From positions 372,001-436,000 of the forward strand of contig CAXHKT010000125.1 of the NCBI GenBank assembly GCA_964017195.1: DNA of 64,000 nt, in the 5' to 3' direction. Source of the stretch: Siderastrea radians (taxonomy: Eukaryota > Cnidaria > Anthozoa > Scleractinia > Rhizangiidae). Position numbers and translations under genes: made by a program. The notes beneath the pieces are model-generated. The model was not told where the DNA came from. It made no database searches and saw only the letters and a program-made list of their open reading frames with translations. Positions 34,401 to 45,620 of the stretch are shown in pieces. The stretch's first letter is position 1, and every line of letters begins with the position of its first letter.

Positions 34401-37400
34401 CACAAAAATGTGACCATCTTTTGAAGGTACTTCTAAACCATTCATTGTCACAACTGTGGGGGAGCCTATTGCACAAAAGTCATATACTTATTGCTTATTG
34501 TAAAACTGGATATGAATTCTAGCCATGAAGTCATTTCAGCTATAGTGGGAGCTGTAAGGGGCTGATCAGAATTATGAGCAGTGCCAGTCTGAGGGGTTGC
34601 AGAGATTAATAATATCAATTGGCGTTTTAATGAAACTACCAATAATTATGGTTGTGATCATTGGCATTCCTATTATAAATTTTTTTCTTGACAGCTTCAA
34701 AGAGAAGATAGGGTTCTTATTGACTTCCTCAAAGAACAAAATAAAGATTTACAAGACGTTAAAAGCATTGTTTTTTAATGTTGTACCTCAACAAATATGT
34801 ATACTGTATTTTCTTGAATGCCAGGCCTCAAATAAATGCCAGGTCAATACCATCAAATTTAAAATAAACTCCCCCAGCATTTTTTCGAGGTACCGTCAAT
34901 TACTCGAGGGCCAGCATGAATAATTTATTTGAAACATAATGTATGCTACACCCTACTGAGGACCCAATTCTCTCACCTTGTTTTGAATTTTATTGACTTG
35001 AAAAAAATTGCTGACATTTTATTCCTGTTTTAATTATGCTGTGTTATATTATGTTGTAATTCTAGTGAACTTATTATTTGTATTTTGGACCAAAAATGAA
35101 GGCTACCAAAAGTGAAGAAAAATACCCTATTAATAAACAAGGGATTCAAATAAAGGCTGGGTCGACAAGTGCAGAAATTAAAAGGAAATGTGTCATTGGT
35201 TCAAATACAGCTGGTACATGAAGTAATGAAGCTTGTGTTCTCTAGAGCAACTTTGCAAATCCTTTATTCCTGCACATGCCATTTATAGGTCCAATTATGT
35301 TTACAAGAATGGTTTTTTTTTTCAGGAATTAGAGGAATTAAAGGCCAAAGAAAATGTGGCACTGGCAAAGGTATTTATCTTTTTAACCTAGTTTGACTAG
35401 GCATAAATTAGGTTAGATTTCCATGTTATGATCAATATTGTTTTATGGGTGAGCTTATGCCTGAATGTTACATCTCATCCATTCTGATTTACCCAAGATA
35501 GCAAACCAAACCCAAAAACCAAAGCCAAAAATTTAAAATGATTTGGACACCTCATTAAAAATTGTATCCACTTAATAGGCTGATTGCTAAAATTGTTTGC
35601 TAAATGAATTTATAATTGCAGATTATATATAATTAATTGTAACAGAAAAATATTAGGCTCTCAGTCATGGCACTCTCATCTAGCACAGTGGGCTGTGTTC
35701 AAGCTAGATATTTTCCTGTCGAGCCAGACCTAAGTCAGTTAATAATTGCTTAATGTGATATTTTCAGAAAAGAGGACCTCAAGAAGAAGCAAATGCTAAT
35801 GTAAGTAATGTTTGTATTTTGTATGATCTTATCTTCTGTAATTGCATTAGGCATTAAATCTTCCTGTCTTTCAAAACCACTTGGACTAGCTCATAATCAC
35901 AACCAAAAATCAATGTTAAAGTTTTTGATTACCTTTTGTTGTAAATGGTACACAGCAGTATATATAACTAGTTAAGAGATGAAAAATATGAACCTAGTTA
36001 TATGACCTCGCTCACCACGAGTCCCCCATAGCTCAGTGGTTAGAGCATCCAACCGGCACCTGGAAGGTCATGGGTTCGACTCCCGATGGGAAGACTCAGA
36101 TTTTTTCTGAGTAAACACAACTTCAACATTTCTTTTTTTAACTCATTTGAGCTACAACCTTCGTCATAAATTTTGGGACAGTCCTTCACATTTCTTTAAT
36201 TGCTAAGGGAAATTCTTCGGTAAACCCCCTCCCCCCTGTACAATGTTGATTTTTCCCATCCAAAAAAGGTTTACCCGTTGCACAACATTGTTAAAGGGAG
36301 GAAGGTGGGTGAGGGGGTCATTTCATCTCTGGCCGGGGCGATATTTATTTGTTCTAATTGAATTCATTTAAAATAGGCCGCATTTATTGATTAAGTGTCC
36401 CAAAAATTTTTGTTGAGAATTGTAGTCATCACTCCACTTATCAGTATATAACATAATTACTCCAGATAAAATATGGGACAATCAAGGCCAAGGATCTCAG
36501 CCCATCAAGATTTATTTTAAAGCTTGGAGAACGAGAATTTTCACTCCAGGTCACATTTGAACTCTTATAACATAGAGGGCAAAATTACTGATTGCTGATT
36601 GGTTGAGACTGAGGGCATATTTTTAATGTTCTTTCTAACGATAAAAAATTACTGATTCTGATTGGCCAATTGCCAAAATTACTTGCATTTGATTAGCTGA
36701 GCAGGAGAGTGTGGCATTTGCATTTTGTGTCTTGAAATGAAAAGTATAGTTTGAGTTGTTCAACACTAGGATCGCTTCAGAGTTTGGGACTTTTAGCCTG
36801 TTTGGTTGGTCAAATTCTGAAGCAATCATTGTGTTCAATACTTAAATCTGTTTTTCGTCTCAAGGCGCTTACAAAATGAAAATGGCATGCTCTCATGCTC
36901 TGCCAATCAAATGCGAATAATTTTGGTACTTGCCCAATCAGGAGTTAGTAATTTTGCCCTCATTAGAAAGAAAATTAAGAAAAAATGCCCTCTGTCTCAA
37001 CAATCAGCAATCAGTAATTTTGCCCTTATGTATTCTGCATGTTGTCTTGATTGTGTCTGGTGCATCTTGGGAATGATTAAAATCTTAATTGTTTTTCTTC
37101 AGAGGACTGTACCGCAAAAAGAAGATCATGCGGCCTTTGCTGAAGAGCTTAGCACTCTTAGACAGGTAATATAATTATGATTATGTGCATCAGCTGTAGC
37201 AGGAGCCAAAATATATGATAACCTCACTTCATTGATTTTAGGAATGCCAATCTTATTTTATTCTGACTAGATATTTGATTTAAATTACTTGAAGGATTTT
37301 CAGTTGGATTAACCCTTTCCCTTCAGCGTTTTTTCCTTAGAAAAACGCATTTTTTACCTTTCTATCCACTGGAAAAGTTTTGGCCTCAGCCCTTCTTAAA

Positions 37401-40400
37401 ACCTGGAAATGGAACATTGATCAACTAGGTGACTTGGCCTATTTTACCACCAACTTTTCTCTGCCAGAATTTGGTGGATATTCAAAATGGACACACATAT
37501 TGATGGATCTGTCCTTGCTGTGTTAGCTGCTTATCAAACAATCTGGTGACGTCAAAAATGATGACGTCACAAGTGGCTCAATGGTTCCCGACTTCAACAT
37601 CGGGAAAATACTCTTGACAGGAAAGAGTTAACATTCCTTACAAGTTTTAGCAAATTGTTAAATATTTAAAAGAGCTGATACAACTAGTTTTGTATATCAG
37701 AACCACTAAGTCATTTCTTTCTTTCAGCAGTCAGTAGTTTTCTGTTAACTGCAAATGAGTTGTATATCCATTGGTTCCTTGATGTATGAACCCATAATCT
37801 TTTCTTCCTTTCTAAAGTAATTTATATGTAGCAGAGTAATTTTATGGAGTAATTTAATTTCCATCTCAAAATAATCCTTAGCTATTGAAAGTATAAAAGA
37901 TTTTGATAACTACTTTACTGCATGATCTACAATATTGTCTAGGATGCTTATGGAATAGTATATTGTATCTTACGGAAAGGATTCATGAAGTCAGATGATC
38001 GTTTAACCCTTTTTTTTTTACATTATTTCATACTGCCTCTAAATCCAAGAATGCACAAACATTTGTAAGTACATGTCCACATAATACTGTATGAGTGAAG
38101 TGTGTGTCCCCCCCTTCTTTATGAAGATCACTTCATTAAAAAGGATTCATAAAGGCAAGTGATCGTTTAACTTTTTTGTTGTTGTTGTTTTCCATATTTC
38201 AGGCTGCCTCTAAATCCAAGGATGCACAAACATCTGTAAGTACATGTCCACATAATATGAGTGAAGTGTGTGTCCCCACTTCTTTAGGAAGACCAATTCA
38301 TTACAAAGGATTTATAAAGACAGGTGATTGTTTGACTCTTTTTGTGTTGTTGTTGTTTTCCATATTTCAGGCTGCCTCTAAATCCAAGGATGCACAAACA
38401 TCTGTAAGTACTTGTGATAACAATATGAGTGAAGTGTGTGTCCCCTCTTCTTTATGAAGGTCAATTCATTAGAAAGGATTCATAAAGGCAGGTGATTGTT
38501 TAACTCTTTTTTTTGTTGTTGTTTTCGAAATTTCAGGCTGCCTCTACATCAAAGAGTGGCGAAACATCAGTAAGTACAATTGTGATAACAATATGAGTGA
38601 AGTGTGTGCCCCCCCCTTCTTTATGAAGACCAATTCATTAGAAAGGATTTATAAAGGCAGGTGATTGTTTAACTCTCTTTTTTTTGTTGTTGTTTTCCAT
38701 ATTTCAGGCTGCTTCTAAATCCAAGAACGCACAAACATCTGTAAGTACATGTCCACATAATATGAGTGAAGTGTGTGTCCCCCCTTCTTTAGGAAGGTCA
38801 TTTCATTAGAAAATATTCATAAAGGCAGGTGATTGTTTAACTATTTTCTTGTTGTTGTTGTTGTTTTCCATATTTCAGGCTGCCTCTAAATCCAAGGATG
38901 CACAAACATCTGTAAGTACATGTGCTAACAATATGAGTGGTGTGTGTCCCCCCCCCCCTCCTTTATGAAGCTCGCTTCATCAGAAAGGATTTATTAAGGC
39001 AGGTGATTGTTTAACTCTTTTTGTGTTGTTTTCCATATTTCAGGCTGCCTCTAAATCCAAGAATGCACAAACATTTGTAAGTACATGTCCACATAATACT
39101 GTATGAGTGAAGTGTGTGTCCCCCCCTTCTTTATGAAGATCACTTCATTAAAAAGGATTCATAAAGGCAGGTGATCGTTTAACTTTTTTGTTGTTGTTGT
39201 TTTCCATATTTCAGGCTGCCTCTAAATCCAAGGATGCACAAACATCTGTAAGTACATGTCCACATAATATGAGTGAAGTGTGTGTCCCCACTTCTTTAGG
39301 AAGACCAATTCATTACAAAGGATTTATAAAGACAGGTGATTGTTTGACTCTTTTTGTGTTGTTGTTGGTTTCCATATTTCAGGCTGCCTCTAAATCCAAG
39401 GATGCACAAACATCTGTAAGTACTTGTGATAACAATATGAGTGAAGTGTGTGTCCCCTCTTCTTTATGAAGGTCAATTCATTAGAAAGGATTCATAAAGG
39501 CAAGTGATCGTTTAACTTTTTTGTTGTTGTTGTTTTCCATATTTCAGGCTGCTTCTAAATCCAAGAACGCACAAACATCTGTAAGTACATGTCCACATAA
39601 TATGAGTGAAGTGTGTGTCCCCCCTTCTTTAGGAAGGTCATTTCATTAGAAAATATTCATAAAGGCAGGTGATTGTTTAACTATTTTCTTGTTGTTGTTG
39701 TTGTTTTCCATATTTCAGGCTGCTTCTAAATCCAAGAACGCACAAACATCTGTAAGTACATGTCCACATAATATGAGTGAAGTGTGTGTCCCCCCTTCTT
39801 TAGGAAGGTCATTTCATTAGAAAATATTCATAAAGGCAGGTGATTGTTTAACTATTTTCTTGTTGTTGTTGTTGTTTTCCATATTTCAGGCTGCCTCTAA
39901 ATCCAAGGATGCACAAACATCTGTAAGTACATGTGATAACAATATGAGTGGTGTGTGTCCCCCCCCCCCCTCCTTTATGAAGCTCGCTTCATCAGAAAGG
40001 ATTTATTAAGGCAGGTGATTGTTTAACTCTTTTTGTGTTGTTTTCCATATTTCAGGCTGCCTCTAAATCCAAGGATGCACAAACATCTGTAAGTACTTGT
40101 GATAACAATATGAGTGAAGTGTGTCCCCCCTTCTTTATGAAGATCACTTCATTAGAAAGAATTCATAAAGGCAGGTGATTGTTTAACTCTTTTTTTGTTG
40201 TTGTTTTCGAAATTTCAGGCTGCCTCTACATCAAAGAGTGGCGAAACATCTGTAAGTACATTTGATAGCAACTCACAACTTGAGTCCCTTCTTCTTGAAT
40301 ACGGGTACAAGATTACAATCGAGTAGGAGTTTTCAGTTCCAGTTTGCAGTCATTACATTATCGTGTCATATTTTAACTAGAAATATGTGATTCACATAAC

Positions 40401-42851
40401 CTCGCGAAGCTCAGGCAATGGTGCACCACAAAATGGAGCAATGGGGGTGGGGAGGGGATAGAATTTCAGTTTAACTGGAGGTGTGGTGGCCACAATGGTC
40501 CTGAATTGGGAGTTCAGATCGGCATTCTGGTTCCCAGTCGCTTCCATACAACTTGCATCAAATACCCTGTCATCCTAAAATCTAATGCATAGGAACTGGG
40601 TACAAGTTTGCGGGTTTAATTTGAGCTAACTGCTGTATGTGACTGGACACGTAGATACATTCAGCCCCCCCCCCACCCTCCTCTCTTCATTGTGACATTG
40701 CTCTCTAGAGAGGATGCATAGTATTGTTGTGGACCTGTTGTCCAAGACAGTGGTGTTTCTGTTTGTTTTGGTTGGGTGAGAATAGTTTAATTAGAAATGC
40801 AGTTCAGATTCCAACTTGGAACTTAACGCATGCTATCTCCAACATTAACCCGGCCGTTTCCTTTAAATGCTGTTGTACAGTTTTTGTTTTATTTACTGGG
40901 TATTGACAAGTGTCGATACATGTAACTAAAACAATTCTTTATTTCCCTTGAATGGTTGAGATAGCAGGGGTCTATTACTGCTGAAGAGTGATGCAGCCCA
41001 GAAAATACCATGTTGGTACGGCTGGATTAAGAAAATTTTTCGTTTTTACCCAAAATTGAAATGAGACTAATAAAGAATAATGGCAAGCAAAGCACATTTG
41101 ATGTGGTAACATGTTTATTCATTCGGGGGGGGCACTCCCTATAATGGCCTATACGTGGAGGCTCCGGGGGGGCACTCCTTATGATGGCCTATACGGGGAG
41201 GCTCCACCCAAAAGGGGTACCTTTTTCATGCTTCAGGTATATAAAAGGGTAGGGATTTCATGAGCTGAAGTATATGAAAGGGTAGGGAAATCTGTCATTT
41301 AGGTATTTAAAAGGACCTTTAATTAAAATATTTCGAGTTGATAATAACTTCTGGTTAGCATCTGTTCTCTCGCAATGTCGTTCATTAACTGCATTCCAAG
41401 GGTTTAGGAAAGGGATGCAGTGTTTTTGTTTAGGTACATGTGAAAGGGGTACCATTTTTCAATGAAGGGTATATGAAAGGGGTACCTTTTCGGTCAAAAA
41501 TGGTATATAAAAAGGGTAAGGGGTTGGACCTCGGGATGGAGCCTCCCCGTGTAAAACTTTGTTGAGTACCCCCCCCCCCCTCGGCATTCATTCCCCCCAA
41601 CACACAAAAAATTTGATAAGATAATTGTTATAAAATGATACAAGTACATTAACCCGTGAAGCCCCAGTGACCAGCATCTCCCTACAATAGCAATGCTTTA
41701 ATCAGGTTATCAGAATTAAGGAATTGATCACCAAACATGAATAGTGTAGATGTCAGTAGAAAGGAGTTCTCTGCACAAGTACTACAAGAACTGTATGAAG
41801 ACCAGTAAGGAGAATTTGTAGGTTTACACTGGGGCTTAAAGGGTCAATTGGTATGGAAAGCAAGAGTAGCTAACAAAGGGAAAGGGCGAATGTAGATTAT
41901 AGCACATGAAACGCTGCAACACTTCGCAAGGTTTTGGCGCCTTTTTCGTTCATTCATGTGAGCGATTCTTGTTCCGTTTAAATTCCTTTTCTCATTTTTC
42001 CTGTTCTTTCTTGACTATTTTTTTAATAGTGGTTAAGTTTTTAATAAAACAATTATTCTACTCGGGCTTGCTGGATATCAAATGATTATAACCACGCGCC
42101 TCGTTGGTTATCTATCATTCGATATCCAGCGCGCCCTCGTAGAATAATTGTTAAATATAGGCAGATCGAGATTCGACCGCCTTAAGCGATCCTCGCGCGA
42201 TCCCCACGCGACAAATTTAAATAGCCTAGTACACAGTTCCAGTCTCCAAAAAAAAGTACATGTAGTAATAACATTTCCTTGTAGATACGCAGGATTCTTC
42301 CTTTTTTAAAATTGTACCGCCTTCCTGATTAGATTTCTGTAGGTGGTATCAAATTTGAATATTTGAGAAAATTTAATAATGTTGAACTTGGAGCACCCAG
42401 ATGGGATTAAACTTAACACCTGTTTCTGGTTTGAGAAACAACAGTGTCATTAATACATTGTAAATACTGGTAATTTTAATACATACTTCCAGTCTCAAAA
42501 GAATTAACAATGCAGGCTGCACAAATGAAGTGGTTGTTACTAGGTTTTGTTATTGTAGCTACTAGACAACTTAAAGATACCAATTTCTTAATGCTTATTT
42601 GTATGAAGGAATCCCTTCAAATACATACTTTCATTCTCAAAGAGAAATAACAATGCAGGCTATACAGTCTGTGCACTTGAAAAGGTTTTAATCAGGCTTT
42701 GTCATTGCATAGCTGGACTACTCAATAACTGGATATATTTCTTTTGCAGAAAACCGTGAAGGGATGGAGCTACATTGATGCCTCCCAATTTGAGGCAAAA
42801 AACATATTTCAGCAAGTAGCTACAAAATCACGACTCAGAGAGCGGAAGTGA
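28494..42851 (+). CDS. Micro-exon gene of the giant element, charged coiled-coil-like protein
   Basis: Function not recognised. Proposed exons: 28494-29141, 29422-29526, 30737-31030, 31418-31450, 31633-31692, 33889-33951, 34361-34426, 35326-35370, 35768-35800, 37103-37165, a micro-exon array 38203-40251, and 42750-42851 (stop TGA). Every one begins and ends in phase 0, so any exon can be skipped without breaking the frame. With all intact micro-exons the protein is about 646 aa. Exon 1 has an acidic-basic repeat, then PPRKKRRRAGELSGRQMAIQ (NLS-like) and a globular-looking block (FTIKMPPNARNLLRELRKVL); exon 3 continues it with a CREC motif. Small exons encode Lys/Glu-rich heptad-like segments (KDLIKQLEDAKK, ELEELKAKENVALAK). 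The last exon encodes KGWSYIDASQFEAK. The start ATG at 28494 is the first in frame; the frame is open a little upstream. Exon 2's acceptor (TTAAG) is weak. Confidence 0.7.
28540..28880 (+). repeat. Acidic-basic coding repeat in exon 1
   Basis: About ten copies of a 30-36-nt unit, e.g. GGAAAGAGAAGAAGAAAACG followed by GAAAAGAGATGATG, encode EREEENGKEMM-type peptides. Units vary by substitution and by 3-nt multiples, so the frame survives. The opposite strand is also open, which is a by-product of the low-complexity purine content. Confidence 0.85.
29316..29497 (+). repeat. 91-bp tandem duplication covering exon 2
   Basis: CATGCTGCAGTTAAGCTTAT starts at 29316 and again at 29407. The copies differ at few sites. 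Only the second copy stays open to a donor (CTCAAG|GTAATG at 29526); the first runs into a TAA at the junction (TTTCTTTAAC). Confidence 0.85.
29527..30736. other. Intron 2 of the micro-exon gene
   Basis: About 1.2 kb of AT-rich sequence. No repeat or RNA gene is recognised with confidence; a few short frames look random. Confidence 0.4.
31780..33716. mobile_element. Tc1/mariner-type nonautonomous element, 1.9 kb
   Basis: The left end CAGTCAAACCTCTATTAAGC and the right end GCCTAATACAGGTTTGACTG are inverse at the tips, with TA on both sides (31778-31779 and 33717-33718). CAGT-type ends with a TA duplication fit Tc1/mariner. Internal blocks near 32755-32870 repeat the end sequence (GACCGCTTGATAGAGGGTGA). 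No transposase is left. It lies between exons 5 and 6 of the micro-exon gene. A relative starts at 63845. Confidence 0.75.
33455..33545 (+). mobile_element. tRNA-like SINE head fragment
   Basis: GATAGCCAGGTGGACTTATA and, downstream, GACCCGGGTTCGACTCTCAG resemble A- and B-box parts of a tRNA-derived SINE, followed by a TTTTTCTTTTG-rich tail. It does not fold as a convincing tRNA by eye. It sits inside the Tc1/mariner-type element. Confidence 0.4.
34695..34778 (+). other. Possible terminating exon (alternative end)
   Basis: After a good acceptor (TTTCTTGACAG) the phase-0 frame reads LQREDRVLIDFLKEQNKDL, continues the coiled-coil-like style, then meets TAA at 34776-34778 without a canonical donor. 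If included after exon 7 it would give a short protein lacking the micro-exon array; if skipped, exon 7 joins exon 8 (35326) in frame. Alternatively it is an exon that lost its donor. Confidence 0.45.
36020..36180 (+). mobile_element. tRNA-derived SINE
   Basis: TAGCTCAGTGGTTAGAGCAT (A-box type) and GGGTTCGACTCCCGATG (B-box) are spaced as in a tRNA. They are followed by the tail hairpin GACTCAGATTTTTTCTGAGT, which marks a SINE rather than a tRNA gene. It lies in an intron of the micro-exon gene. Confidence 0.7.
36571..37030. mobile_element. ~460-bp fold-back MITE
   Basis: CATAGAGGGCAAAATTACTG ... CAGTAATTTTGCCCTTATG are inverse ends. Pairing continues through GATTGCTGATTGGTTGAGAC / GTCTCAACAATCAGCAATC and further inward (AGCAGGAGAGTGTGGC / GCATGCTCTCATGCTCT). 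Noncoding; it lies just upstream of exon 10 (37103). Confidence 0.75.
37970..40260 (+). repeat. Array of 33-nt micro-exons with ~168-bp unit
   Basis: Each unit is intron plus a 33-nt phase-0 exon encoding AASKSKDAQTS or a variant. Exons: 38032-38064, 38203, 38371, 38537, 38708, 38879, 39044, 39215, 39383, 39548, 39719, 39890, 40056 and 40219 (each 33 nt). The first has lost its acceptor (TTTCAG to TTTCAT). The others keep TTTCAG| and |GTAAGT. The variants are AASKSKNAQTS, AASKSKNAQTF and AASTSKSGETS. A block of six units is duplicated at 1011-1012 bp spacing. The ancestor resembles the lone exon 31418-31450 (AASISNNAQTS) and its flanking introns. Confidence 0.93.
40252..42749 (+). other. Last intron of the micro-exon gene
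   Basis: 2.5 kb of repeats. 41120-41590 has paired GGGGGGGCACTCC ... GAGTACCCCCCCC ends and repeated AAAGGGGTACC blocks. 41650-41850 is a MITE with AAGCCCCAGTGACC / CACTGGGGCTTAAAGGGT ends. 42049-42152 is a fold-back starting AACAATTATTCTACTCGGGC. No gene is seen. Confidence 0.55.
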
Positions 42852-43054
42852 AAAGGTTAATTTTTGAGCTATCCTAATAATCATTAATTAGACCATATTT
42901 AATAAGGGGGACATTTCCTGACTTCTTCTTGTTCACTAATACCTTTTTACTTGTATGTAGCTGAATGTTATGTAACAAATTATATTACAGTTTCGTTTTC
43001 TTTCTTTTTTCGTTGCAGATGAGGGAATGCTAAAAGGAAAGACTGCATTACCAG

Positions 43055-43253
43055 TAGCCTGCGTAGCAAGCGTTTCCGTAAGGTTTTCCGCACGTTCGAG
43101 GCATTTTCGTTTTTTAGCCGCGCGAAAATTGGGGCGAGCGCAAAAAAGTGCGTGACGCGCTTTTTTGCGCTCGCCCCAATTTTCACGCGGCTAAAAAACG
43201 AAAATGCCTCGAACGTGCGGAAAACCTTACGGAAACGCTTGCTACGCAGGCTA
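43055..43253. mobile_element. 199-bp near-perfect palindrome, Mutator-like MITE
   Basis: The arms TAGCCTGCGTAGCAAGCGTT and AACGCTTGCTACGCAGGCTA are exact inverses, and pairing continues almost to the centre (CGAGCGCAAAAAA / TTTTTTGCGCTCG). It is flanked by the 9-bp direct repeat CATTACCAG at 43046-43054 and 43254-43262. A 9-bp duplication is characteristic of Mutator-like transposition. Confidence 0.9.
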
Positions 43254-43452
43254 CATTACCAGCCATTTGTTTGGCCTTGTGAAAACCAAGCAAAAATTAG
43301 ACCACTTAAAGAAACAACATTAACTAACAACAACAAAAGAAAAACAAAAACAAAAACTGGTGAGGGTATTTTAAAAGGTGGAATAAGTTTGTGGAATAAA
43401 ATGTGGCATGACTTACGGAAGGTGTACCGTAAATGATCTATAACAAACACCT

Positions 43453-43605
43453 AGGCTCCAGTTGTTCAAAAGTTGGATAGAGCTATCCACCGGATAAATC
43501 TCTATCCAGTGGATAACGTAATTGGTTTCCCCGATACTTATCCACTGGATAGTGGTTTATCTGGTGGATAGCTCTATCTAACTTTTGAACAACTGGGGCT
43601 AAGAC
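43453..43605. mobile_element. ~150-bp fold-back MITE
   Basis: CCAGTTGTTCAAAAGTTGGA and TCTAACTTTTGAACAACTGG are inverse ends. Inner paired blocks CTATCCACCGGATAAA and TTTATCTGGTGGATAG form a long hairpin. The target duplication is unclear (possibly TA). Confidence 0.75.
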
Positions 43606-43728
43606 GTCTATGAAATTTTTAGGATTTCTGGTTTCGTTTATCAGAAACAGGGCGTTTTTGAAATAGAGAGAGGCGTTTACAACGTTTTGCCAAACAAGTA
43701 TTCAGAAACAATTGTTTAACTTCTCTTG

Positions 43729-44465
43729 AAGTGCCTATGAAGTAAAAACTAAGTTAAACTTATTTGAAAGGCCTTTCAAAATGAAGAAAAATGGTGTATT
43801 CGTTAAAGTATCTTCTCTCATTCTAGAGATATTCAAGTTAAAAGAGAATAAGTGACGACATCATCAGAGGTTACAGTGTGGAGACAAATCACAAAATCAA
43901 GAATATCTCTGGAGATATAGAAGCATTGTAACTGAAACTTGGCATCAGTAATGTACTGTAAGAAAGACACATTAATGCAAACAGCGATGTTGCCATGACA
44001 ATAGCTTAGCTTCAAGGCCTCTTTCTTGCACGAATGACGTCCTTTTTAGCCTTTACAAACATCGTCCACTCCTTAATTGTTGATGAGGAAACTTAGCACC
44101 ATAAGAGCATAATCTTATGTCTAGGACAGGTCCTCCTTTCTCTCGTTTAATATGGGGTCACAAATGGTAATGTTTAGTTCAAAATGGTAATGTTTAGTTC
44201 ATCTCACCTTGTGTCTTTCTTAAGGCACAATATTGGCGCCAAGTTTCAGTTTCCTTGACCCATTCTTTCCAGAGATATTCTTCATTTTGTGATTTGTCTC
44301 AATTCTGTAACCACTTATGACGTCATCAATTTCTAATTTGCATAATACAAAAACTTGAACAACTTTAGAATGAGTAAAGATATTGTAAGACTAAAAACAC
44401 CACCCTTCTTCATCTTGACAGGCCTTTCAAATAAGCTTAACTTAGCTTTTACTTCATAGGCACTT
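43729..44465. mobile_element. ~740-bp MITE with AAGTGCCTATGAAGT ends
   Basis: AAGTGCCTATGAAGTAAAAA and TTTTACTTCATAGGCACTT are inverted. Pairing extends through CTAAGTTAAACTTATTTGAA / CAAATAAGCTTAACTTAG and GGCCTTTCAAAATGAAGAA / TTCATCTTGACAGGCC. Noncoding. Confidence 0.75.
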
Positions 44466-44533
44466 TAAATTCAAAGGCTGCTATTTAATGACAGATAAAG
44501 ACAGTATGTTACAATGTAGTTCTCGATATCTAT

Positions 44534-44774
44534 TAGACTACGAGCAGTCTTTCTTTCCGCTCAAGGATAGTCGAGGGAGACGAACAAGCAAACGGGCACA
44601 AAAATTACCCATGTCGTTAAAACGTGACGCGCGTGTCAAGCCGCTAGTGTAGTGCTCTACACTAAGGGCTCGACATGCGCGTCACGTTTCAACGCGGCAG
44701 GCGATTTCGTGCTCGCTTGCTTGTTCGTTTTCCTCGACTATCACTGAGCGGAAAGAGAGACTGCTCGTAGTCTA
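44534..44774. mobile_element. 241-bp Mutator-like MITE
   Basis: The ends TAGACTACGAGCAGTCT and AGACTGCTCGTAGTCTA are inverse; inner blocks such as AACGTGACGCGCGTGTC / GACATGCGCGTCACGTT also pair. Flanks GATATCTAT (44525-44533) and GATATCCAT (44775-44783) form a 9-bp duplication with one mismatch. Same type as the element at 43055. Confidence 0.85.
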
Positions 44775-44783
44775 GATATCCAT

Positions 44784-45620
44784 AGCACCAAATCATCTTT
44801 TATTATTATGTTTTGTTTCACTGTCCTTGTCAATATTGGAGTGAATATTAGGATGATTTTGTTGGATTAGCTCGTCTCATTCAACCTGCTCTTCACAAAA
44901 GGTGTTTACTACACAGAGTCTTATTAGGAAAGAGGGTTTTATTAGAGGGGGGCCTTCACCTCGAAGTGTCTATTTCAGAGGGGCGTTTATTGGATGTAAG
45001 GCATTTATTAGAGAGTGGGCATCTAAAAGAAAATTTGCGGATTATGCATTCCATAAAAGAAAAAAGCAAGCAAAAAGAAACAATGCACAAATGAAGATTT
45101 GTTAGTTTGGCTTTTCTGGTGCAATCTTTTTTGTAGTTCCTTCCACAACATCACACAAAGCGGTTGCTTTGCAAATTGGCATGAAAAAATGAAAGTGCAC
45201 GCTTTTCATCTTTAATTTATAATTATTTATTTCTTTGAGCCGTTCTGTAAGTCCTGTCACATTTCAGTATGCAAACTTATCCTGCCTTAACCCTCACTGC
45301 ACAAAAACCTACACAGAAAAACCTTGGAACCTTATTGCAGAAAAAAAGGCCATTTTGTCAACCAATGAGCTGTTGTGTGAAAATTACCAAAAGAAAAAAA
45401 AACGCTAAGATGTCCAAGCTAACAGTTCTTTTGGATGGTGTTAGAAATTAGCAAGTGATGAGACGCTTGGTTCCTTGAATGAGATTTCAGTCTAACAACA
45501 TTATTTATAGCACTAAATAGATCTGCATAATGTTGATACTATATGCCTGCCTATAGTCACTCTATAATGCTGCACCTCTTTGAGGTTTGCCTGCCAAAAA
45601 TTTGCAAACATAAGAACTCC
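44784..45620. other. Spacer before the right TIR
   Basis: Contains TTATTAGAGGGGGGCC / TTTATTAGAGAGTGGGC-type remnants of a mariner-like MITE near 44920-45020. Otherwise it is AT-rich with no gene. The short frames at 44902 and 45269 show no motif. Confidence 0.4.

Noticed and set aside
36025..36100. tRNA gene candidate
   Set aside because: A and B boxes are present but the sequence is followed by a SINE-type tail hairpin and the arms do not pair as a full cloverleaf by eye.
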